Source: an uncultured Clostridia bacterium (GTDB lineage Bacteria > Bacillota > Clostridia > Christensenellales > Borkfalkiaceae). Taken from it: a stretch of DNA of 64,000 nucleotides. The stretch is from positions 1 to 64,000 of the forward strand of contig CAKQKI010000002.1 of the NCBI GenBank assembly GCA_934248055.1, read 5' to 3'. The translations under genes and the position numbers were made by a program. The notes under the pieces were generated by a model. That model was not told the DNA's origin. It did not search any database and saw nothing but the letters and a program-made list of their open reading frames with translations. Positions 25,223-32,666 of this stretch are shown here, one piece after another. Each line of letters starts with the position of its first letter. Position 1 is the first letter of the stretch.

Positions 25223-26031
25223 TAAAGCGTTTCCGTGATTTCTTTGACGTTTGTTTTTATTTTGCGGTAAGGTCTTAAAGCGTAAACGTAAGCAAGGTAA
25301 ATAAGGTTAATCCTTTCGGGGTCGCCTTTTTTTATTTCGCACGAAAATAAGTCTAAAACGTACAGCAATTCCGCTTTTTCGTCTTTACCCGTGCGGCTTT
25401 GCGTAACGGCAAGTTTATCAAGATCGATAAGCCTTAAAATTTTCAAATAGTCCGCCGAGCGTGATATTTCGCTTTCCTTAGACGTTTGCGGCGCGGGAAT
25501 TTCCTTTACCGAAGGCTCGGGTTGCTTTACAGCCGTTTTTTCGGAATTCATGGCTTCTTCTTTCACGCTGATCGCCGTAACTTTGGCTTCGCTTTCCGAC
25601 TGCGTGCCGTTAATCATCTGCCTGCCTATCTGATAGGCGTAAGACTTGAAAGGAAGCAAAACTTCCTGACCGAACGTTCTGAACGCAAGGTCGTAATTTT
25701 TATTACAGTCGAAACAATCGAGAACGTCGGTAAGAGCAAGGTGCTTGTAGTTGATTTCTCTTAAAAGAAGATACACGAGCGCAAGCACGTCGGTATTCTT
25801 TTTGGGAAGAGTAAATCTGCCGTCGCCTTCGGGAGACGAAAAGCACGAAGTAAGACCTTCTTCGAAATCGTAATTTTCTGTAAAGTAGTTAAACATTTCG
25901 GTTAAAAGTTTCGAAGAATTGACGGCAGTCATAACGTCGAAAATTTTAGTTCCCGCAAGCAGGTATCTGGAATTTATAAGTTCGTCTACAAGACGACAAA
26001 AATTATTTAATGATTCTTCTCTCGTTCTCAT
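25207..26031 (-). CDS. Hypothetical protein (274 aa)
   Basis: A cytoplasmic protein I do not recognise. Residues 1-150 are helical and hydrophobic-patterned and look like a folded domain. Residues 150-195 form a low-complexity linker rich in K, E, P and S. Residues 195-274 form a second helical domain (DYLKILRLIDLDKLAV... YLAYVYALRPYRKIK). There is no signal peptide. The last codons, AGQE and the stop, are written in a dispersed repeat, so the C-terminus has probably been altered by repeat insertion. It is divergent from the HPr-like operon. Confidence 0.65.
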   Translation of the reverse strand: MRTREESLNNFCRLVDELINSRYLLAGTKIFDVMTAVNSSKLLTEMFNYFTENYDFEEGLTSCFSSPEGDGRFTLPKKNTDVLALVYLLLREINYKHLALTDVLDCFDCNKNYDLAFRTFGQEVLLPFKSYAYQIGRQMINGTQSESEAKVTAISVKEEAMNSEKTAVKQPEPSVKEIPAPQTSKESEISRSADYLKILRLIDLDKLAVTQSRTGKDEKAELLYVLDLFSCEIKKGDPERINLIYLAYVYALRPYRKIKTNVKEITETLYAGQE

Positions 26032-26099
26032 AATAATACTCTCTTTTTTGTAATTGTAACATAATTTTTCGTATCAATCAACAATATTTTAAAAAAGTA

Positions 26100-26128
26100 T
26101 TGCATTTTGTAAAAATTTTATGTATAAT
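26100..26128 (+). promoter_or_regulatory. Promoter of the HPr-like operon
   Basis: TTGCAT (26100-26105) and TATAAT (26123-26128) with a 17-base spacer. A small GGTAC/GTACC hairpin and an AGGAGG site follow before the ATG at 26187. Confidence 0.75.
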
Positions 26129-26186
26129 ATCAAGTACTGATAATAAGGTACGCAAAAAGTACCGAAATTAAGGAGGAATTTTTTTT

Positions 26187-26414
26187 ATGAAATCAATTCA
26201 AGTATCTTTAACGATGACGAGTCAGGTTACGGCGTTCGTGGGAATAGTTCAGAAATATCCTTACGATATAGACCTTAAACACGGTAAATACGTTGTAGAC
26301 GCAAAATCGCTTCTCGGAATATTCAGTCTTGATCTCAGTAAACCCGTAACCGTCGAAATTCATTCCGACGATTGCGCCGATTTATTGAAAGAACTTAAAC
26401 CATTCACCGTCTGA
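26187..26414 (+). CDS. HPr-like protein lacking the active-site histidine
   Basis: A 75-residue protein with the HPr fold pattern: KSIQVSL at the start, KYPYDIDLKHGKYVVDAKS, then SLLGIFSLDL, which aligns with the NLKSIMGVMSLGI segment holding the regulatory serine 46. The IHARPA block with the phosphate-accepting His15 is missing; TMTSQVTAF stands in its place. It therefore cannot carry PTS phosphate in the usual way. It may act as a regulatory or scaffold relative of HPr. It shares an operon with a DUF4364 protein and a TSCPD protein. Confidence 0.8.
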   Translation: MKSIQVSLTMTSQVTAFVGIVQKYPYDIDLKHGKYVVDAKSLLGIFSLDLSKPVTVEIHSDDCADLLKELKPFTV

Positions 26415-26443
26415 TAAAATGATTTTTAGAGGAGGACAAAGAA

Positions 26444-26968
26444 ATGCTTGTCAAAGGCGACGCGTTTATTAACAAATTAATACTGCTGTTCGTTTTTGAC
26501 AAAATGGAATGTCCCCTGTCTGAAAACACGCTTATAGACATGTGCTGTTCGTCGAACACGTGGATTTCGTATATGGATTGCAAACCCGTACTTAATAAAC
26601 TTGCCGAAGAAAGCCTTGTCGTGAACACCGCGCAATACGGAGATCCGCTCTTTTCGATAACTCCCGAAGGCAGATATTGTTTAGCGGAATTTTACGTTAA
26701 AATACCGTCGTCCACGCGCGAAGCCATTGCTAATTTTATCAAGCAAAACCGCGCGCATTACCGCAGAAAGCAGGAATGCGCCGCAGACTATTATATGAAT
26801 AAAGATTCCACCTATACCGTTTATCTTAAAATAAACGACGTTTCTCAACCGCTTATGGAACTTAAATTCAACGTGCCTAACAGGCAGATTGCAAAAAGCA
26901 TTTACAAAAAGTGGGAAGAAAAAGCGGGCAATCTTTATTCCCTGATTTATGAAAATTTAGTCGATTGA
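26444..26968 (+). CDS. DUF4364 family protein
   Basis: A 174-residue protein matching the DUF4364 pattern found in Clostridia: INKLILLFVFDKM at the start, a winged-helix-like N-terminal half ending in SITPEGRYCLAEF, and a C-terminal half that may be a small ligand-binding or dimerisation domain. The family is thought to be a transcription regulator, but no function is established. It has a GGAGG site and lies 29 bases after the HPr-like gene. Confidence 0.8.
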   Translation: MLVKGDAFINKLILLFVFDKMECPLSENTLIDMCCSSNTWISYMDCKPVLNKLAEESLVVNTAQYGDPLFSITPEGRYCLAEFYVKIPSSTREAIANFIKQNRAHYRRKQECAADYYMNKDSTYTVYLKINDVSQPLMELKFNVPNRQIAKSIYKKWEEKAGNLYSLIYENLVD

Positions 26969-26997
26969 AATTTATTCGTATCGGCAAGGAGAGAACG

Positions 26998-27252
26998 ATG
27001 TATACCTACAAAACGAACGGTACGTGCAGCAGACAGATACTTTTCGACGTTAAGGACGGAAAAGTCGAAAACGTTAAATTTATAGGCGGCTGCATGGGCA
27101 ACCTTCAGGGAATTGCAAAACTCGTGAACGGTAAACCCGTGGACGACGTTATTTCAACGCTTACGGGCATTCGTTGCAGAAACAACACTTCCTGTCCCGA
27201 CCAACTTGCAAAAGCCCTTGAAGATTATAAAAAATCAAACGAAAACAATTAA
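26998..27252 (+). CDS. TSCPD-domain protein (TIGR03905 type)
   Basis: An 84-residue protein built of a single TSCPD domain, named for a motif seen here as NTSCPDQLAKAL near residue 65, with further cysteines in GTCSRQI, GGCMGN and GIRCRN. The same domain is found at the C-terminus of B12-dependent ribonucleotide reductases, where it binds zinc. The role of the free domain is unknown. I use the ATG at 26998, which follows AAGGAGAG, rather than an upstream one overlapping the DUF4364 gene. Confidence 0.85.
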   Translation: MYTYKTNGTCSRQILFDVKDGKVENVKFIGGCMGNLQGIAKLVNGKPVDDVISTLTGIRCRNNTSCPDQLAKALEDYKKSNENN

Positions 27253-27287
27253 AGCGGACTGTCGCCGTTGCGACAATCCGCTTTTTT
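27253..27287 (+). terminator. Terminator of the HPr-like operon
   Basis: AGCGGA.TGTCGC/GCGACA.TCCGCT stem with a CGTT loop, then six T. It begins right at the stop codon of the TSCPD gene. Confidence 0.85.
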
Positions 27288-27315
27288 CATCTTTAACCCG
27301 ATAAACGGAGCGTAA

Positions 27316-28074
27316 CTAAATCGTTACCGAGTAGCGTCCGCCGCCCGCGTTTTCGGGAGTAAAATTATACTCTTCGTTAAGATACCCCAGAAGATCCGCC
27401 GAATAAAGCCCCGTTATCCGCCTTATAACGTTCAGCGAGAAAATCCCCGTTGACGAGTTGAATTGCGGCACGACGTAATTAACCGCCGAAATATCGGCGT
27501 TTGTTTTTTTGATAAGTCTTCCGTTTTTATAAAGTTTATCGAGATAATCTTTGCCGCGAAGAGAAATATCTATTATAAATACCTTTTTGCCGCCCGCAAC
27601 TTTAACTTTATAAAAATTTTCGTATTTGGCGGTGTAAGGAGAAATCGCAGTCTGGAAATCGAAAAGAGTTTTAACCGCGCCGTCCGTTCCGTAAAGATAA
27701 AAATATCCGAATCCGCCGCTTCCGCCGCTCGTTGCGCCGTAAAATATTTCGTTTACGCCGTTACCCGTAAAATCGGCAATCAGAAGGTCGGGGTCGTAAC
27801 CGTAATTCACGGTGGGAGTTATCGTATAAAGAGTTTTTCCCGTTTTCTGTTCGGAAACGGTTATTTTAATGTTTTCGTAAAAAGGAGTGTCGCTCCCTTT
27901 TGTTCCGGAAAGAATTATATCTTCTTCCCGTTCGTCGCCGCTGACGTTCGCCTTATATTCTTTGATTATTTTTTGTTCCTGCGCCCCGCCCGCCGTTTCG
28001 GCATAAACCGAATAAGCGTTAAGCGCTCCGAAGAGCGTGAGCGACAGAGCAAACATAGCAATAAATTTTTTCAT
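27316..28074 (-). CDS. Exported protein with FG-GAP/VCBS-like segment
   Basis: A 252-residue protein with a cleavable signal peptide (MKKFIAMFALSLTLFG..., cleavage likely after VYAE). In the mature part, LLIADFTGNGVNEIFYGATSGGSGG resembles the calcium-binding loop of VCBS/FG-GAP repeats, followed by FGYFYLYG. No enzyme motif is seen. The ATG at 28074 is preferred because the signal peptide begins there; an upstream start at 28131 would add 19 unlikely residues. There is no good Shine-Dalgarno sequence. Function unknown. Confidence 0.65.
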   Translation of the reverse strand: MKKFIAMFALSLTLFGALNAYSVYAETAGGAQEQKIIKEYKANVSGDEREEDIILSGTKGSDTPFYENIKITVSEQKTGKTLYTITPTVNYGYDPDLLIADFTGNGVNEIFYGATSGGSGGFGYFYLYGTDGAVKTLFDFQTAISPYTAKYENFYKVKVAGGKKVFIIDISLRGKDYLDKLYKNGRLIKKTNADISAVNYVVPQFNSSTGIFSLNVIRRITGLYSADLLGYLNEEYNFTPENAGGGRYSVTI

Positions 28075-28155
28075 ATTCACAGTTTGCGGAAAAATTAAAA
28101 AAATATCCGTAGGGATTCCATTCGTCATCACTAACGATTAAAATATTTTTTCTAT

Positions 28156-28186
28156 CCACAGGCGATTACACGTTCGCTTGCGGCTA
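28156..28186. repeat. Short dispersed repeat fragment, TIR2 type
   Basis: Contains CGCTTGCGGCTA and flanking bases matching one end of the TIR2 family, with a CCACAGGCGATTA segment on the other side. It is diverged. Confidence 0.5.
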
Positions 28187-28196
28187 AACGAACAAG

Positions 28197-28220
28197 CGCG
28201 GCGATATGTTTATCGCCGCG
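28197..28220. terminator. Perfect 10-bp hairpin downstream of the anchored surface protein gene
   Basis: CGCGGCGATA/TATCGCCGCG with a TGTT loop. No real T-run follows on either strand, so its use as a terminator is uncertain. Confidence 0.4.
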
Positions 28221-28248
28221 CCGCTTATTAACTTGTTAAAAATTACGA

Positions 28249-29685
28249 TTATTTATCCTGCTCTTCGGCTTTTTTGACTTCGTCCTTCGGTTTGATGAAA
28301 AGCAAGCATATTATCGCAACAAGGCACGCCCCGGATATGCAAAGCAGTACGAACGGAACGGTGTTGACTTTGAGCCAGTCGGAAAAACTCGTTTTGTAAG
28401 TAACTCTTGTATACTTTTTGTTAACCGTTATATTCGCCGTTCTTGCGGTTTCGGTAGACGCGTAAAGCGAATCGGTAGCGGTAACTTCGATGTAATAAAT
28501 ACCTTTTTTCGTGGGAGTGAACGTAAGCGACGACGAAGACGAAGTGTCGAGTTTTTCTTCCGCCTTTACCGCTTCCGCGCTTTCAGACGCCTTGTATTTA
28601 AGAGTATACGTCGTTTTAAAACTTCCGTAAACGGAAATGGATTTTACCGTGTATTTACCGCCGATGTAACCGTCTTCCTGATAAGAAGAAGCGATTTTTA
28701 TAGACGGACCTTTATCTTTAAGTTCGAAAGAATATACGGGTACGATCAGATCGCCTTTAACCACGTCTTCGCTGCATATATCGGTTTTGGTCTTGTTTTT
28801 CGCGCCGTCTTCGGTGTTATAGAATTTACCGTCGGAAACGTCGCCGACGTAATAAACCTTTTCGCCGCTGACTTTTTTATATTCGTAAAACCCGTCGTCT
28901 TCCTGTTTGAGATAGTCGGTGCTTACTTTCTTCGCGCTGTCGTCGTCGGAAGTGAGTTTCGCGGTCGAAAGAGTGAACCAGAACCTGTAATCGCCGTAAT
29001 TGTCAAGCGTGAATCTAAGGTCTGTGGTGTAACCCGATTTCGTAGACGCGCTCGTCGCGCCGGGAGTTACGTAATGCAAGGTTTTATATATCTTACCGTA
29101 AGGCAAATCGGTTATAAGATACTCTTCGAGCGAAGGAGCGGTGAAAGTTTCGCCGACCTTGTAATTCTCTTCGTCTTCGGCGTTATCGTCTTTCAGAGCG
29201 TTGATAACCGCCGTTTTATACGCCGAAATTCTGTCGGCTCTTGTATCGAATCCGAGTTTTACGGCGCGATAATCGTCCGTTACGCTGTATTTTATAAGGT
29301 AATTTTCTTCTTTATCTTTAACTTTTACCGATATTTCGAAATTGCCCGTTTGTTTGAAAATCACCGAAACGATATCTTTTGAAGCGTTGAAAGAAAACGT
29401 TGCCGCCGCGGCTTCGGAATAATCGGTTTTAGCGTCTTTATAGGCTTCCGTCCAGGTAGCGTCGGCATCCTTTTTATAAGATATGATTATATCGCTCTGA
29501 GCCGCTTTTTTGATTTCCGCATAACCGTCGGGTACGGTAAATTCCGCGTCCGTATAAACGAGCGCGGTTTTCGTAACGACGGGGTCTTCGCCGTAAGCGA
29601 CGCCCGCAAAAGATAAAAAGGCGGGAACGCAGAGAGCAAAACATAAACATAATATAGAAAGTTTCTTTAAGCAGTTCTTAAACAT
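28249..29685 (-). CDS. Membrane-anchored secreted protein, unknown function
   Basis: A 478-residue protein with an N-terminal signal peptide (residues 1-32, ending in VAYGE) and a single C-terminal membrane helix (VPFVLLCISGACLVAIICLLFI) followed by a charged tail, so it is anchored with the bulk outside. The outer part is beta-rich and serine/threonine/aspartate/lysine-rich, with two possible Ig-like domains (for example YTVKSISVYGSFKTTYTLKY and FTPTKKGIYYIEVTATDS). No sorting LPxTG motif is present. It has its own promoter. Binding or adhesion is only a guess. Confidence 0.65.
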   Translation of the reverse strand: MFKNCLKKLSILCLCFALCVPAFLSFAGVAYGEDPVVTKTALVYTDAEFTVPDGYAEIKKAAQSDIIISYKKDADATWTEAYKDAKTDYSEAAAATFSFNASKDIVSVIFKQTGNFEISVKVKDKEENYLIKYSVTDDYRAVKLGFDTRADRISAYKTAVINALKDDNAEDEENYKVGETFTAPSLEEYLITDLPYGKIYKTLHYVTPGATSASTKSGYTTDLRFTLDNYGDYRFWFTLSTAKLTSDDDSAKKVSTDYLKQEDDGFYEYKKVSGEKVYYVGDVSDGKFYNTEDGAKNKTKTDICSEDVVKGDLIVPVYSFELKDKGPSIKIASSYQEDGYIGGKYTVKSISVYGSFKTTYTLKYKASESAEAVKAEEKLDTSSSSSLTFTPTKKGIYYIEVTATDSLYASTETARTANITVNKKYTRVTYKTSFSDWLKVNTVPFVLLCISGACLVAIICLLFIKPKDEVKKAEEQDK

Positions 29686-29756
29686 CGTGAAAACTCCTGA
29701 AGTGCAAATATCCGTAAAGGGTATACGCTCCCTATCGGATAAATTATTACTTATAC

Positions 29757-29785
29757 ATTTTACTATTTATAATCGCTTTTGTCAA
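29757..29785 (-). promoter_or_regulatory. Promoter of the anchored surface protein gene
   Basis: TTGACA (29780-29785) and TAAAAT (29757-29762) with a 17-base spacer on the minus strand. Confidence 0.75.
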
Positions 29786-29877
29786 TAACATATCGCGACA
29801 TATCCGTTAAATTTTCAAAAAAACGCAGTCACCCGTCGTATTTTTCGGGCATATTCTGAAAATGAGGCACGAAAGAA

Positions 29878-30411
29878 ATGATACAAGACATTTTTACAAC
29901 CGCCCTCGGCGTTTCGATAGACTCTTTTTTCAGCGGATTATCATTGCCGTCGGAGCCGAAAAATTTTTTTAAATCGATAGCCGCCGCCGTAACCGCGGTT
30001 TTTATTTTATGCTTATCGGGAGCGGTTGCGGGGAAAACCGCAGGAAAATTTTCAGGCGGATTTGCCGATTTTGCGGGCGGAATCGCGCTTATTATTATCG
30101 CCGTAACGGAACTGTCGAAGCGCAAGCTGCAAAACGCTTTTTCTGCGGCAAAAACCTGCGGAATAGAAAAAAGCGCGGGCGTAGGGCTGGCGGTAGGGCT
30201 TGACGGCGCGGTCGGCGCGTTTACGTTGACGTCTTCGGGGGTAAACGCAATGCTGTCGGTTGCGGTAATAACCTTTTTTCACGCCGTTTTTATGACGGCT
30301 GCGGCGTCGCTCGCTTCTTTCGCGGTTAAATTCAGAAAGGCCGAAAAACTTCCGTCAGCAGTCCTTCTGATTCTCGGTGCGCATAAAATACTCGGTTATT
30401 TAGTCGGCTGA
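29878..30411 (+). CDS. MntP/YtaF-type membrane protein
   Basis: A 177-residue protein with about six hydrophobic segments and internal duplication typical of the MntP family: the first half has ALGVSIDSFFSGLS and the second GLAVGLDGAVGAFTL, each with the conserved aspartate used in Mn efflux proteins. It is closer in feel to the YtaF branch seen in spore formers. The substrate may be manganese, but this is family inference. It is a lone plus-strand gene followed directly by a dispersed-repeat fragment. Confidence 0.7.
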   Translation: MIQDIFTTALGVSIDSFFSGLSLPSEPKNFFKSIAAAVTAVFILCLSGAVAGKTAGKFSGGFADFAGGIALIIIAVTELSKRKLQNAFSAAKTCGIEKSAGVGLAVGLDGAVGAFTLTSSGVNAMLSVAVITFFHAVFMTAAASLASFAVKFRKAEKLPSAVLLILGAHKILGYLVG

Positions 30412-30419
30412 CGCTATTA

Positions 30420-30457
30420 TGCCAGACAGGAATAATACGAATCTTGCAAAAACGCCG
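30420..30457 (+). repeat. Dispersed repeat fragment, TIR1 type
   Basis: A 38-base match to the left end of the element at 44351: TGCCAGACAGGAATAAT, then CTTGCAAAAACGCCG. It starts 9 bases after the stop codon of the MntP-like gene, with no core sequence behind it. Confidence 0.75.
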
Positions 30458-30462
30458 AAAAG

Positions 30463-30488
30463 CAAAATAAAAGGCGGAATAATCCGCC
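30463..30488 (-). terminator. Terminator of secA-prfB-tsaD
   Basis: GGCGGA/TCCGCC with a TTAT loop and a T-rich tail on the minus strand, 18 bases past the tsaD stop. Confidence 0.75.
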
Positions 30489-30505
30489 CGTTATATTTAT
30501 AAATT

Positions 30506-31555
30506 TCAATCTAATTTCACGCTCGCTTTCGCGTTTAAATCGAGCCCCGCAAAATTCCATTTAAGGTATTGAAGGTACCCTTCCGCGCCTATCATGGCGG
30601 CATTGTCGGTACACAGTATTTTCGCAGGAAGAACGAGTTTTACGCCCGCCTTCGCGCATTCTTTTTCAAGACTTTCGCGAAGATAAGCGTTCGCCGCCAC
30701 TCCGCCGCCCGCGGTAAGCGTTTCGTATCCGCTTTCCTTAACCGCTTTCATGGCGTTTTTAACGAGCGCGTCGATCGCGGCTTTCTGAAACGAACAGGCA
30801 ACGTCCGCGCGGTTTACGCTTTCGCCTTTCGCTTCCGCGTTATGCACGGTATTGATGACCGCGGTTTTAAGACCGCTGTAAGAAAAATCGTAACCGCCCT
30901 TTCCTTTGAGCATTTCGGGAAATTTAACGCAGGGTTTTCCTTCGGCGGCAAGTTTCTGAACGTTGGGTCCGCCGGGATATTCAAGCCCTAAAACCCTTGC
31001 CACTTTATCGAAGGCTTCGCCTACGGCGTCGTCTAAAGTAGATCCGAGAACTTTATAAGTATAATAATCTTCTACCGCGATAACCGCCGTATGCCCGCCG
31101 CTTGCAAGAAGGCTTATAAACGGGGGCTTTAACTCTTTATCTGAAAGGTACGCCGCCGATAAATGTCCCCTTATATGGCTTACGGGAACGAGCGGAATAT
31201 CAAGCGAAAAAGCAAGCGCTTTCGCGTAAGATACGCCCACGAGCAGCGCGCCTAAAAGTCCTGCGCCGTAAGTTACGGCAACGGCGTCGAGATCGGCAAG
31301 GGTTACGCCTGCGTCTGCAATCGCCTTTTCAACGGTCATCGAAATTGCGCTCGTATGGGCGCGGGAAGCGATTTCCGGAACTACTCCGCCGAACTTTATA
31401 TGTTCTTTCATCGAACTCATAATAACGGACGAGAGTATTTCCCGTCCGCCTTTCACAACCGCCGCCGCGGTTTCGTCGCAACTCGATTCTATCGCTAAAA
31501 TAAGCGCGTTTTTTTTAATAACCGCGTTTTTTATTTTTTCTTCGTAATTCATCAC
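30506..31555 (-). CDS. tsaD: tRNA threonylcarbamoyladenosine synthase catalytic subunit
   Basis: A 349-residue ASKHA-fold enzyme that transfers the threonylcarbamoyl group to A37 of ANN-decoding tRNAs. It has the N-terminal LAIESSCDETAAAVV, the metal-binding histidines in HIRGHLSAAY, LASGGHTAV and the C-terminal TAGGGVAAN block. Its start overlaps the prfB stop by 4 bases, so it is co-translated with a release-factor gene. The partners tsaB, tsaC and tsaE are not in this window. Confidence 0.96.
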   Translation of the reverse strand: MMNYEEKIKNAVIKKNALILAIESSCDETAAAVVKGGREILSSVIMSSMKEHIKFGGVVPEIASRAHTSAISMTVEKAIADAGVTLADLDAVAVTYGAGLLGALLVGVSYAKALAFSLDIPLVPVSHIRGHLSAAYLSDKELKPPFISLLASGGHTAVIAVEDYYTYKVLGSTLDDAVGEAFDKVARVLGLEYPGGPNVQKLAAEGKPCVKFPEMLKGKGGYDFSYSGLKTAVINTVHNAEAKGESVNRADVACSFQKAAIDALVKNAMKAVKESGYETLTAGGGVAANAYLRESLEKECAKAGVKLVLPAKILCTDNAAMIGAEGYLQYLKWNFAGLDLNAKASVKLD

Positions 31556-32649
31556 GATTTTTTAAGATAATCTATTATAAACGAGTCGATATCCCCGTTC
31601 ATAACTGCCTGAACGTTGGAATTTTCGCTTCCCGTGCGGTGATCTTTAACGAGAGTGTACGGACAGAAAACGTACGACCGTATCTGACTGCCCCATTCTA
31701 TTTTTTTGATTTCGCCTTTGATTTCCTGCGCTTCCGCCATTCTTTCCGCTTCGCGACGCTCAACGAGTTTGCTCATAAGCATGCGCATTGCCTGCTCTCT
31801 GTTCTGTATCTGCGAACGCTCGTTCTGACAAGCGACTATTATCCCCGTGGGAATATGAGTAATGCGGATTGCCGACTCCGTTTTATTGACGTGCTGACCG
31901 CCCGCGCCGCTGCTTCGGTAAGTGTCTACTTTAAGATCTTCGGGGCGGATTTCGATTTCGTCGGAATTGTCTATTTCGGGCATGACTTCGACGGACGAAA
32001 AAGAAGTGTGCCGCCTTGCGTTACTGTCGAACGGCGAAATACGCACGAGCCTGTGAACGCCTTTTTCGGCTTTCAGATAGCCGTAAGCGTTAAGACCTTC
32101 CACTTTGAACGAAACGCTTTTTATCCCCGCTTCGTCGCCCTGAAGCCTGTCGAGTTCCGTTATTTTATAACCGTGCTTTTCGGCATAGCATATATACATG
32201 CGGTAAAGCATTTCCGTCCAGTCGCACGCTTCGGTGCCGCCCGCGCCCGCGTGCAGAGTCATAATAGCGTCGGATGCGTCGTACTTGCCGCGAAGAAGCG
32301 CCTGAAGACGAATTTTTTCTATATCGCTCTCCGCTTCTTTAAGTTCTGCTTCCACTTCGCCCATAAAAGAATCGTCGTCTTCTTCTTCGGAAAGTTTTAT
32401 CATTTCTTCGGCGTCGGTAATTGCTTTTTCCGCTTTGTCAAACGCTTCTATTTTATTTCTTATCGCCTGCGCTTTTCTCGAATACTCCGTAGACTTTTCA
32501 AGGTTGGTGTAAATTTCTTCCTTTTCGAGTTCTTTTTCTATCGCCGCAAGTTCCGAGCGCGCGCTGTCTATATCGAGAGAATACCCCGCTTCTTTAAGCA
32601 CGGTTTTCAAATCGATTATTTTTTGTCTGTACAAATCAGTTCTGAGCAT
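31552..32649 (-). CDS. prfB: Peptide chain release factor 2, single reading frame
   Basis: A 365-residue class I release factor recognising UGA and UAA. The tripeptide anticodon SPF is in RISPFDSNARRHTSF and the catalytic GGQ in SSGAGGQHVNKT. In most bacteria prfB needs a +1 frameshift at an in-frame UGA near codon 26. Here the corresponding place reads GYSLDID without interruption, so the autoregulatory frameshift has been lost. It lies 17 bases after secA, a common order in Gram-positive bacteria. Confidence 0.96.
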   Translation of the reverse strand: MLRTDLYRQKIIDLKTVLKEAGYSLDIDSARSELAAIEKELEKEEIYTNLEKSTEYSRKAQAIRNKIEAFDKAEKAITDAEEMIKLSEEEDDDSFMGEVEAELKEAESDIEKIRLQALLRGKYDASDAIMTLHAGAGGTEACDWTEMLYRMYICYAEKHGYKITELDRLQGDEAGIKSVSFKVEGLNAYGYLKAEKGVHRLVRISPFDSNARRHTSFSSVEVMPEIDNSDEIEIRPEDLKVDTYRSSGAGGQHVNKTESAIRITHIPTGIIVACQNERSQIQNREQAMRMLMSKLVERREAERMAEAQEIKGEIKKIEWGSQIRSYVFCPYTLVKDHRTGSENSNVQAVMNGDIDSFIIDYLKKS

Positions 32650-32666
32650 TTTTTACCTTTCGCCGT

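Noticed and set aside
27462..28098. 211-codon plus-strand frame opposite the VCBS-like gene
   Set aside because: Arginine- and phenylalanine-rich shadow; the minus-strand frame has a signal peptide and a coherent protein.
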